Below are positions 1-4,789 of a DNA stretch of 7,735 nucleotides, piece by piece. The stretch is from Candidatus Pacearchaeota archaeon CG10_big_fil_rev_8_21_14_0_10_30_48 (lineage in GTDB: Archaea; Nanobdellota; Nanobdellia; Pacearchaeales; GW2011-AR1). Position numbers and translations under genes: made by a program. How positions within the stretch are numbered: the first letter of the stretch is position 1; each line of letters opens with the position of its first letter. The notes below the pieces were generated by a model. That model had not been told where the DNA came from, did no database searches, and was given only the letters and a program-made list of their open reading frames with translations. The DNA lies in assembly GCA_002763155.1 (NCBI GenBank), contig PFCU01000001.1, forward strand, positions 1 through 7,735, read 5' to 3'.

Positions 1-48
1 GAATTAATAAATAATTTTAATGAAATTTATAATTTAAAATATTTTTAA
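1..48 (+). CDS. Possible C-terminal end of an unidentified gene (partial)
   Basis: Reading frame 1 is open from the window edge to a TAA at 46-48 and would encode 15 residues ending in NEIYNLKYF. The other two forward frames close almost at once. The fragment is too short to assign a family, and in DNA this AT-rich an open run of 15 codons could be chance. No terminator or other confirming signal follows. Confidence 0.2.
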   Translation, partial: ELINNFNEIYNLKYF

Positions 49-243
49 TCCATCACACACAATCAATGAGAAATGTTAAATAAAACTCACAATTAGCACT
101 TTTGACAAAGACAAGAATAGAACAAATAAAAAGAATTGGATCTTAGTTTCATAAAATAAAAATAGATAGAATTTATTGTAGTAAATTTAATCGAGCAAAA
201 GACATAATGTTTTGTTAGAAAGAAATAGACAAGAAATCAGAAA

Positions 244-279
244 GCTTAAATACTTACATTTCTTACATTTCTTACAAGT
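244..279 (+). promoter_or_regulatory. mazEF promoter: TATA box followed by three 9-bp direct repeats
   Basis: A TATA-like TTAAATA lies at 246-252, about 30 bp before the ATG at 283, so the transcript would start around 276-280 and be almost leaderless. Directly after it come three head-to-tail 9-mers: CTTACATTT (253-261), CTTACATTT (262-270) and CTTACAAGT (271-279). They occupy the space between the TATA box and the start. MazE/AbrB-fold antitoxins commonly repress their own operon, so the repeats are a plausible autoregulatory operator. Binding is inferred from position only. Confidence 0.55.
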
Positions 280-282
280 AAT

Positions 283-543
283 ATGCAAGAGGAAATTAGA
301 GAAATAAGAACTGTGAAAATAACAAGAAAGGGACAAGTAAGCATTCCTTCGGCTGTAAGAGCGAAAGCTGGTTTTGAAGAGGGTGCGAAAATTAATGTGA
401 TTGCCTATGATGATAGAGTAGAGTTAAGACCGATGAAAAAAGGAAAATTAAGTGAAGCTACGATGTGCTATATAATGTCAGAAGAAGCTTTGGCAAGAAA
501 TTGGGACACTCCGGAAGAGGATGAAGCATGGAAAGATTTGTGA
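283..543 (+). CDS. mazE: AbrB/MazE-type (SpoVT-AbrB fold) antitoxin
   Basis: This 86-residue protein should be the DNA-binding antitoxin of a type II toxin-antitoxin pair. It would neutralise the MazF-like toxin encoded next to it and repress the operon. Residues 8-52 form the swapped-hairpin AbrB domain, seen as TVKITRKGQVSIPSAVRAKAGF followed at a short distance by the strand DDRVELRPM. The KGQVSIPSAVR segment is the family signature. The acidic tail from about 60 onward (EEALARNWDTPEEDEAW) is the part that in MazE-like antitoxins wraps the toxin. Its last 16 bases overlap the toxin start, indicating translational coupling. The ATG at 283 lies where a leaderless start is expected from the TATA box at 246-252. 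Confidence 0.88.
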   Translation: MQEEIREIRTVKITRKGQVSIPSAVRAKAGFEEGAKINVIAYDDRVELRPMKKGKLSEATMCYIMSEEALARNWDTPEEDEAWKDL

Positions 544-860
544 AAGGAGAAGTTGTTGTTTTGGAATTTCCTTACACCGATTTATCAAAAACTAAAAAGA
601 GACCAAGCCTTATTGTTGCTAATTTGAAAGGAGACAATCTTATTCTTTGTCAAATTACTGGACAACTAAGACCAGACCTTGATTTGATTAACTTGGAAAA
701 AGAAGATTTCCAAACTGGTGGATTGCAGAGAGACAGTTTTATTATGCCCTCTTTTGTTTTCACAATTCATAAATCAAAAATTAATTATTCTGCTGGAAAA
801 CTCAAGAAAGAGAAAATAAAAGAAATAGAGAAGAAACTTTGCGAGATATTTACAAGATAG
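528..860 (+). CDS. mazF: MazF/PemK-family mRNA interferase toxin
   Basis: This 110-residue protein matches the MazF/PemK/Kid fold, a small beta-barrel endoribonuclease that cleaves cellular mRNA, usually at short specific sequences. The N-terminus has the conserved strand pair GEVVVLEFPYTDLS, followed by KKRPSLIVAN, which corresponds to the usual K-x-RP-A/S-L-V stretch with the catalytic Arg. A second conserved block, GLQRDSFIMPS (about 67-77), matches the L-x-x-x-S region. Length is typical and no damage is visible. The ATG overlaps the antitoxin end, with an AGAGG motif at 516-520 about 7 nt upstream that could serve as a Shine-Dalgarno site, rare in this window. The first dif-like repeat begins 20 bp after the stop. 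It is probably held inactive by the upstream MazE-like protein. Confidence 0.88.
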   Translation: MERFVKGEVVVLEFPYTDLSKTKKRPSLIVANLKGDNLILCQITGQLRPDLDLINLEKEDFQTGGLQRDSFIMPSFVFTIHKSKINYSAGKLKKEKIKEIEKKLCEIFTR

Positions 861-879
861 AACATTTTGTTAGAACTTA

Positions 880-907
880 GAAAGTATATCCTTTTTGATA
901 TACTTTG
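880..907 (+). repeat. dif-like 28-bp repeat, copy 1 (right end of the mazEF module)
   Basis: Left arm GAAAGTATATC (880-890), 6-bp spacer CTTTTT (891-896) and right arm GATATACTTTG (897-907). The inner 10 bp of the arms are perfect inverted complements. Two 11-bp arms around 6 bp is the layout of Xer recombination (dif) sites. Flanks TTA on the left and TGTAAAC on the right are shared with copy 3, so 877-914 and 2383-2420 match over 38 nt with two differences. The site lies 20 bp after mazF. A transcription terminator with a T-rich loop is the main alternative reading. Confidence 0.75.
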
Positions 908-950
908 TGTAAACTAATAGATCGTATAAGTTACTTTTTTGATAGCACTT

Positions 951-1484
951 TTATTTTAAACATTTACTTAAATCTTCTTTATTCAAAATTAAATACCTAA
1001 ATTTGCCTTGTCTTAACTCGTTTGAAAATCCATTTTTAGGAGAACAAACAATAATTTCATAACCTGCCTTTTTAATAATTTTCATAACTGGAATAAAGTC
1101 AGAATCTCCAGAAATTAAAATGCAAACACGGCATTCTTTATCCACTAAGGTTTTTCTTATCATATCTGATGCTATCAAAACATCAACTCCTTTCTCTATC
1201 TTTGTTTTAATACTCTTTATATATTTTAATTTTCTAATTCTAACAGTTATATTATTTTTCCTTAAATTATCTAAGAATTTTAAATGATTATAATAGATGT
1301 TTTTGTTATCTTTAATGTCTGGAATAGCATTATAATATCTTATTTGTTTTAAATTTAAATCAAACTTTTTACATATTAATTGGGCCAAGCAATTAAAATC
1401 AATCCTCTTATCTTCATCAATTAATGTTTTAGAATTATGATAAAAATTGCTTCCATCTATAAATAGAATGCCCTCTCTTTTCAT
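951..1484 (-). CDS. NYN-domain (LabA/DUF88, PIN-like) putative ribonuclease
   Basis: This 177-residue protein has the hallmarks of the NYN family, PIN-fold metal-dependent RNases related to LabA/DUF88 proteins. The N-terminal strand carries the IDGSNF motif (Asp10, Asn13). A central GVDVLIASDM contains Asp101 and Asp107. The signature SGDSDFIPV (125-133) supplies Asp127 and Asp129. Together these form the acidic cluster that binds divalent metal. The following GYEIIV strand and a short Lys-rich tail complete the domain. All expected acidic residues are present, so it may be catalytically competent; its substrate is unknown. It is a single-gene module on the minus strand between repeat copies 1 and 2, with no protein antitoxin visible beside it. 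The leader carries an 8-bp RNA hairpin. It could be a toxin, a phage-defence RNase or an RNA-processing enzyme. Confidence 0.85.
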   Translation of the reverse strand: MKREGILFIDGSNFYHNSKTLIDEDKRIDFNCLAQLICKKFDLNLKQIRYYNAIPDIKDNKNIYYNHLKFLDNLRKNNITVRIRKLKYIKSIKTKIEKGVDVLIASDMIRKTLVDKECRVCILISGDSDFIPVMKIIKKAGYEIIVCSPKNGFSNELRQGKFRYLILNKEDLSKCLK

Positions 1485-1495
1485 TTTAAAGTAAG

Positions 1496-1522
1496 CCCGG
1501 CATTGTCAAAGACCATACCGGG
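1496..1522 (-). promoter_or_regulatory. Predicted RNA hairpin in the leader of the NYN RNase gene
   Basis: On the minus strand CCCGGTAT pairs with ATGCCGGG across an 11-nt loop (GGTCTTTGACA), giving an 8-bp stem with one U-G wobble. The G-U pair exists only on the minus strand; plus-strand RNA would have a C-A mismatch, which fits a role in the NYN transcript. It is the most GC-rich patch in the local noncoding DNA and ends 11 nt before the ATG at 1484. With the TATA box at 1553-1559, the transcript would start near 1530, placing the hairpin at its very 5' end. Its function is unknown. Confidence 0.5.
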
Positions 1523-1551
1523 GAGTTAATTAATTATTATAAGAAGATGGA

Positions 1552-1561
1552 GTATTTAATA
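1552..1561 (-). promoter_or_regulatory. TATA box of the NYN gene
   Basis: On the minus strand the sequence reads TATTAAATAC, sharing TTAAATAC with the mazEF promoter. Transcription would begin roughly 25 bp downstream, near 1530, leaving a leader of about 45 nt that contains the hairpin at 1496-1522. Confidence 0.45.
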
Positions 1562-1620
1562 TTTTCTATGCTCCAAATTTTATTTGAATAAAGTATGAAT
1601 TATCATAAAATCAATTCTTA

Positions 1621-1648
1621 GAAAGTATATCCTTTTTGTTATATCTAC
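1621..1648 (+). repeat. dif-like 28-bp repeat, copy 2 (degenerate right arm)
   Basis: Left arm GAAAGTATATC (1621-1631) and spacer CTTTTT (1632-1637) are identical to copy 1. The right arm GTTATATCTAC (1638-1648) keeps only its inner six bases GTTATA in common with copy 3. The left flank CTTA is also shared with copy 1. The right arm contains the stop codon of the minus-strand winged-helix MNT gene. The copy separates the NYN module from that gene. Confidence 0.65.
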
Positions 1649-2211
1649 CATATTAATTCAATGAAGTCCTCTACTCCTTTTAATATTACATGATTTTTAA
1701 TTGTTTCTTTAATCAAAGTATCATTTTTATCAAAATTATTTTTATCAATTCGAATAATATTTATTTTAATATTATATAATTCTTCTAAATCTTTTATCTC
1801 TTCATTTTTTCCAATTATTAATATATCTAAATCTGATCTTTCATTAGATGAAAAATTAGCATAACTTCCAAATACAACTAAAATTCCTTTAGTTCTTAAT
1901 TCAGATTTATTAAATAATTCTGTAAATTTTTTATATTTTTCAATAAACTTCATTTTTTTATTAATCTCAATTAATTTTATTATTTCTTTAATATTAGAAT
2001 GATGATTATTAATATAATAATATTTATTCTTGCCTTCAACTGAAAATTTTAAGATATGCTCTTTTTCAAGTCTCTTTAATATATTAGAAACTGTTTTTTG
2101 GTTCATCTTTAATTTTTTTGCTATCTCTCTTCCATAAATCTTTTTATTAAAATCTGTTGCAAATTCTTCTAAAATATCTAAAATATTATTATTGAGTATC
2201 ATATTACTCAT
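1645..2211 (-). CDS. Winged-helix plus minimal nucleotidyltransferase (MNT) protein, unpaired
   Basis: The product has two domains. Residues about 10-68 form a winged helix (GREIAKKLKMNQKTVSNILKR as the helix-turn-helix, then the wing FSVEGKNKYYYI). Residues about 105-160 form a minimal nucleotidyltransferase with VVFGSYA (Gly115-Ser116), SDLDI (Asp127, Asp129) and a third acidic position near Asp156 (INIIRID). Such proteins are usually the antitoxin of HEPN toxins, acting as repressor and as the enzyme that adds AMP to the toxin. No HEPN gene follows; the stop codon lies inside repeat copy 2. The ATG at 2211 lies inside a perfect palindrome just after the TATA box, so the Met at 2202 (residue 4) is a strong alternative leaderless start. 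The protein could also act as a stand-alone regulator. Confidence 0.82.
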   Translation of the reverse strand: MSNMILNNNILDILEEFATDFNKKIYGREIAKKLKMNQKTVSNILKRLEKEHILKFSVEGKNKYYYINNHHSNIKEIIKLIEINKKMKFIEKYKKFTELFNKSELRTKGILVVFGSYANFSSNERSDLDILIIGKNEEIKDLEELYNIKINIIRIDKNNFDKNDTLIKETIKNHVILKGVEDFIELIW

Positions 2212-2232
2212 ATGAGTAATAAAGTATTTAAA
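2203..2232 (-). promoter_or_regulatory. TATA box and perfect 18-bp palindromic operator of the wHTH-MNT gene
   Basis: ATTACTCATATGAGTAAT at 2203-2220 is a perfect 18-bp palindrome. On the minus strand it follows directly after the TATA-like TTTAAATAC (about 2232-2224) and lies between that box and the Met codon at 2202-2200. This is the classical position for an archaeal repressor site that blocks polymerase. The winged-helix protein encoded just downstream is the natural candidate to bind it. Confidence 0.6.
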
Positions 2233-2385
2233 TTTTTCTAATTAAATATATAGGTCTTTCACAGAATCAAACCATAAAAACGATAAATGCAAATATGTTA
2301 GGAATTCGTAGATATCTAATGTATTTTTCTGAGGTTATAAGTATAGTTTATTACTTAATTTATCCTATTGTTTAGAAAAAATTTA

Positions 2386-2413
2386 GAAAGTATATCTTTT
2401 TTGTTATACTTTG
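2386..2413 (+). repeat. dif-like 28-bp repeat, copy 3
   Basis: Left arm GAAAGTATATC (2386-2396) is identical to the other copies. The spacer is TTTTTT (2397-2402) and the right arm GTTATACTTTG (2403-2413) differs from copy 1 at one base. It is followed by TGTAAAC as in copy 1. It sits between two divergent genes, about 170 bp from one and 84 bp from the other, following no gene end. That argues against a simple terminator. Confidence 0.72.
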
Positions 2414-2438
2414 TGTAAACAAATAAAGTATAGAAACA

Positions 2439-2467
2439 TTTAAATATAAGGTTACCTATTAGGTAAC
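2439..2467 (+). promoter_or_regulatory. Promoter and inverted-repeat operator of the AbiE-like operon
   Basis: A strong TATA box TTTAAATATA (2439-2448) is followed after 2 bp by the perfect inverted repeat GTTACCT / AGGTAAC (2451-2457 and 2461-2467, spacer ATT). Transcription should start near 2470, right after the repeat, leaving about 25 nt before the ATG at 2497. AbiEi-type antitoxins repress their own promoter by binding inverted repeats, which fits the first gene of this operon. Confidence 0.6.
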
Positions 2468-2496
2468 TATGTAAAATAGCTAAGAAAAATAACAAC

Positions 2497-3099
2497 ATGG
2501 CAACAGAAATACCTCAATATGGCTTGAAAGCATATGCTTTGTTATTTGCGAAGCATAAAGATAAAGAAGAATTTAAACAATCCGAGTTAGATTGGATAGT
2601 TGGGCAAAGTATGAAAAAGAAGATATTTTCTTTATTATTAAGGGCGGGTTGGGTTAAAAAACAGGCAGATAATACCTATGTTTGTATAAATCCAGAAATT
2701 ATAATTAATAGTTTATTGGAATTTAAGGTTCCTCAAATAATAATGGAAGCAGAAAAAGATTATGCTTTTACAAACTTATCAGCTGTAGAGATTTGGAGCG
2801 ATTATTCTTATGTTCAAAGAGGAATGGAAAAATCTCCTTATTTTATAAAAATATTAGCAAAAGATTTAAAATACTGGAAAAATTTCTTTAATAGTCATAA
2901 TATTGCTAATTATGTTAATCAAGGAACTACAATAGGAGAATATATTATTTTAATTCCTGTTAAGAAATTAAGTTTTGTAGAAAAAGAAGGTTATAAAGTT
3001 GAAAGTTTAAAAGAAACAATCAAATTAGCAAAATTAAATGAAATGTATTTGTATGCTTACAATTACATAAAAAAGAAATATCAAAATGTTACAGCTTAG
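2497..3099 (+). CDS. AbiEi-like winged-helix antitoxin/regulator
   Basis: This 200-residue protein has a predicted N-terminal winged helix (about 8-66; FKQSELDWIV and KKIFSLLLRAGWVKK, then a short wing ending YVCINPE). A longer alpha/beta part follows, with AEKDYAFTNLSAVEIWSDYSY and a strand EYIILIPV. It resembles the regulator half of AbiE-type abortive-infection systems. In AbiE, AbiEi represses the operon and counteracts the AbiEii nucleotidyltransferase without direct contact (type IV toxin-antitoxin). Its last 14 bases overlap the start of the nucleotidyltransferase gene, so the two are cotranscribed and probably coupled. An inverted repeat beside its TATA box is a likely binding site. 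Assignment rests on architecture and partner; primary-sequence signatures in this family are weak. Confidence 0.68.
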   Translation: MATEIPQYGLKAYALLFAKHKDKEEFKQSELDWIVGQSMKKKIFSLLLRAGWVKKQADNTYVCINPEIIINSLLEFKVPQIIMEAEKDYAFTNLSAVEIWSDYSYVQRGMEKSPYFIKILAKDLKYWKNFFNSHNIANYVNQGTTIGEYIILIPVKKLSFVEKEGYKVESLKETIKLAKLNEMYLYAYNYIKKKYQNVTA

Positions 3100-3781
3100 A
3101 GAAAAAGAAATTTTTGAAACTTTAAAGAAAATGATTAAATTCAAATTTGTAATTATCGGAGGATATGCAGTAAATGCTTACACTCTTCCAAGATTTTCAG
3201 TTGATTGTGATATTGTAGTTAAAAACAAAGATGAATTAAGAGAGATTAAAGAAGCTCTGATAAATTTTGGTTATTTAAAAGAAGAAAGTAATAAAGACAT
3301 AACTTCTTACTATGGAGATTTTTTAAGATTAGAGAAAGATTTAGGAGATAATATTAAAGTAAGTATAGATATTTTAATCAAAGAAGTTTTAGACAGGCAA
3401 ACAAATGCTACCTTTTCCGCTGATTGGGTATTTGACAATTCGGAGGTAAGAACATTGAGAGGAAAAACAATCACTGAAGAATTAAAATTAAGAATCATAA
3501 ATTTAGATGCTTTATTTATCTTAAAGTTGGTGAGTTGTAGATTAACAGACATAAGAGATATATTTATGTTAGCTCCAAACATAAAGAATAAAGAATGGAT
3601 AAAAGAAGAAATCTCAAAAAAATATAATTTTAATAAATTGTTTTTGAAAGTTAAAAATAAAATAACCACAAAACAATTCAAAGATAGCTTACAAGGAGTT
3701 TATGGAATTATAGATGATAAAGTTTTTGAGAAACATAAAAAGGCAATTCTAGATTTGGAGAAAATTAAGAAATCAAAATAA
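3086..3781 (+). CDS. AbiEii-like nucleotidyltransferase, toxin candidate
   Basis: This 231-residue protein belongs to the nucleotidyltransferase fold of the AbiEii/AbiGii type. The core motif is IIGGYAVNAY (Gly25-Gly26) followed by RFSVDCDIVV with Asp40 and Asp42, and a third acidic residue in KVSIDIL (Asp95). Downstream, ILKLVSCRLTDIRDIFML (about 145-162) is the helical K...R-D-I motif typical of the family. All expected catalytic positions are present. AbiEii-type toxins are reported to transfer nucleotides to RNA (for example tRNA 3' ends) and stop growth; the substrate here is unknown. It is the second gene of a two-gene operon. The fourth dif-like repeat begins 13 bp after its stop. Confidence 0.75.
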   Translation: MLQLREKEIFETLKKMIKFKFVIIGGYAVNAYTLPRFSVDCDIVVKNKDELREIKEALINFGYLKEESNKDITSYYGDFLRLEKDLGDNIKVSIDILIKEVLDRQTNATFSADWVFDNSEVRTLRGKTITEELKLRIINLDALFILKLVSCRLTDIRDIFMLAPNIKNKEWIKEEISKKYNFNKLFLKVKNKITTKQFKDSLQGVYGIIDDKVFEKHKKAILDLEKIKKSK

Positions 3782-3793
3782 AACTAATCTTAA

Positions 3794-3821
3794 GAAAGTA
3801 TATCCTTTTTGATATACTTTG
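3794..3821 (+). repeat. dif-like 28-bp repeat, copy 4
   Basis: Left arm GAAAGTATATC (3794-3804), spacer CTTTTT (3805-3810) and right arm GATATACTTTG (3811-3821) are identical to copy 1 at all 28 positions. The outer right flank differs (TAATTAAA instead of TGTAAAC), as expected if different modules are joined at the site. It lies 13 bp after the AbiEii-like gene and 9 bp before the ATG of the broken relE gene. Confidence 0.75.
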
Positions 3822-3829
3822 TAATTAAA

Positions 3830-4087
3830 ATGTATAAGATTCAAATAGCAAATGATAAAACAGAAAAGAGATTGAGGAAATATATTCACCAAAGAAATGA
3901 CATTAAGAATAAGCTTGATAAATTAAAGATTAATCTAAGGAGAGAACTAAATGCACATCCTTTGCATGGAAGATTAGCTGGAAAATAGAGCTGTTGGTTA
4001 GGTTCAAACATAAGAATTATTTATAGTATAAATGATATTGAAGAAACAATTACAATTGAAGCTACTGGAACTCATAAAATTTATTAG
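3830..4087 (+). pseudogene. relE: RelE/ParE-family toxin interrupted by an in-frame TAG
   Basis: Read through, this 86-codon frame is a near full-length RelE-type mRNA interferase. It starts MYKIQIANDKTEKRLRKY, has the HPLHGRLAG segment, and ends GSNIRIIYSI...ITIEATGTHKIY, the usual C-terminal signature (G-x-N-x-R-x-x-Y and G-T-H-x-x-Y). Codon 53 (3986-3988) is TAG, giving LAGK-stop-SCWLGSN. In RelE relatives this position, right after the L-x-G-K/x segment, is commonly Trp, so a single TGG-to-TAG change would explain the stop. The 52-residue product would lack the core catalytic strands. It starts 9 bp after dif-like copy 4 and has no TATA box at the right distance, so it probably depends on read-through from the AbiE-like operon. 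TAG recoding or a sequencing error remain possible. Confidence 0.8.
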
Positions 4088-4096
4088 AATTAATAC

Positions 4097-4207
4097 TTAA
4101 ACTCTTTCTAAAATTTGATGCATAGTATCGGGATTTTGAAGTATTTCTATTGTTTCTTTCATTCCTTCATATTCTCTTAAAGATATTTTAATCATAGTTT
4201 TTTCCAT
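4097..4207 (-). CDS. Small antitoxin-like protein, convergent to relE
   Basis: This 36-residue frame begins MEKTMIKISLREYEGMKETIEIL and ends MHQILERV. The pattern beta-strand, EYE, K-E-T-I-E-I-L, then a short helix is like the N-terminal half of Phd/RelB-type antitoxins that accompany archaeal RelE toxins. Those antitoxins normally continue for another 20-40 residues into a toxin-binding tail, absent here, so the gene may be truncated. It lies tail-to-tail with the broken relE (10 bp between stops) instead of upstream on the same strand, an unusual arrangement. A TATA-like TTATAAAG at about 4225-4232 would allow a leaderless start. Identification is from sequence pattern only. Confidence 0.5.
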   Translation of the reverse strand: MEKTMIKISLREYEGMKETIEILQNPDTMHQILERV

Positions 4208-4297
4208 AATAATTATATATTTCTTAACTTTATAATCCTTTTGGTTGTTTTTTAAAATATAGTATAGGCAGAATCAAACTGGTGAATCCTCGGTGTG

Positions 4298-4325
4298 AAT
4301 AAATAGACTAAAAAGGTAACCTTTT
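4298..4325 (+). promoter_or_regulatory. Putative promoter and palindrome upstream of mntA-hepT
   Basis: An AATAAATA box (4298-4305) is followed by AAAAGGTAACCTTTT (4311-4325), two 7-bp inverted arms around one base. The order TATA box then palindrome mirrors the promoters at 2439-2467 and 2203-2232. The expected transcript start near 4328 lies 18 nt before the ATG at 4346. The core AGGTAAC is also one arm of the operator at 2461-2467. Confidence 0.4.
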
Positions 4326-4345
4326 GTAACAAATTGGTTGTTTAT

Positions 4346-4789
4346 ATGAGCCTTCCGATTAGAAAAATAATTAAACTAGAGTATTTTTATTTTATAATGG
4401 TTCAATTGATTGAAGATAAACAAATTTCAAAAATTATTGAAAAAGCAAAGAAAGACGAGGAAGTTTTAGCTGTTGCTTTGTTTGGGTCTTATTTAACTAA
4501 AAAAGATTATAATGATATAGATGTTTGTCTTTTTTTGGATAAGAAATATTCTAATTTGAAATTATCTAATAAAAAAATAGATTATGCTAAAGAAGTTAAT
4601 GAAAATATAGATGTTCAAATCTTTCAACAATTGCCTATGTATATAAGGATGAGAATTCTTAAAGAAGGAAAAATAATCTTTGTAAAAGATATGCCTTCTT
4701 TATACGATTTAGCTTTCTTAACTATTAAGGAATATAATTTATATGAAAAATATTATGAAAATTATTTATCAAAGATGAAAAATGGATAA
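4346..4789 (+). CDS. mntA: MntA-like minimal nucleotidyltransferase antitoxin
   Basis: This protein of about 147 residues is a minimal nucleotidyltransferase of the MntA type. In MntA-HepT modules the antitoxin adds AMP to a Tyr of the HepT RNase and so silences it. It has VALFGSYL followed, after a loop about two residues shorter than usual, by NDIDVCLFLD with the two metal-binding Asp residues. A third acidic strand follows in ENIDVQIF. The start is uncertain. The frame stays open back to a TTG at 4334, but the ATG at 4346 is the first AUG after the proposed promoter. The Met at 4397 is also attractive because homologous cores usually begin near MVQLIEDKQ. Its end overlaps hepT by 8 bp. Confidence 0.82.
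   Translation: MSLPIRKIIKLEYFYFIMVQLIEDKQISKIIEKAKKDEEVLAVALFGSYLTKKDYNDIDVCLFLDKKYSNLKLSNKKIDYAKEVNENIDVQIFQQLPMYIRMRILKEGKIIFVKDMPSLYDLAFLTIKEYNLYEKYYENYLSKMKNG

Noticed and set aside
207..240. Possible fifth dif-like copy left of mazEF, because TTTTGTTAGAA at 210-220 also precedes copy 1 (865-875)
   Set aside because: Neither the GAAAGTATATC arm nor any right arm is present, so a site cannot be supported; the left boundary of the mazEF module remains unseen.
880..907. Reading the 28-bp repeats purely as Rho-independent-style terminators
   Set aside because: Copies 1 and 4 follow gene ends, but copy 3 lies between two divergent genes. Sequence identity across copies, including the invariant arm, exceeds what a terminator needs. 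The T tract sits in the loop, not after the stem. A secondary terminator effect is not excluded.
2295..2375. Small plus-strand frame of 26 residues (MLGIRRYLMYFSEV...) between the divergent genes
   Set aside because: It has no TATA box at proper distance, no recognised family, and a hydrophobic composition expected by chance in AT-rich DNA. It could be a remnant but is not supported.
3310..3681. Open frame of 123 codons on the minus strand inside the AbiEii-like gene
   Set aside because: It is antisense to a gene with clear nucleotidyltransferase motifs, has low-complexity composition and no promoter or family signature.
2262..4279. The 11-mer CAGAATCAAAC occurs at 2262-2272 and 4269-4279, and its complement vaguely resembles a tRNA T-arm
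   Set aside because: An 11-bp match is expected by chance in a window of this size and composition. The invariant T-loop C is missing and no other tRNA arms are visible.
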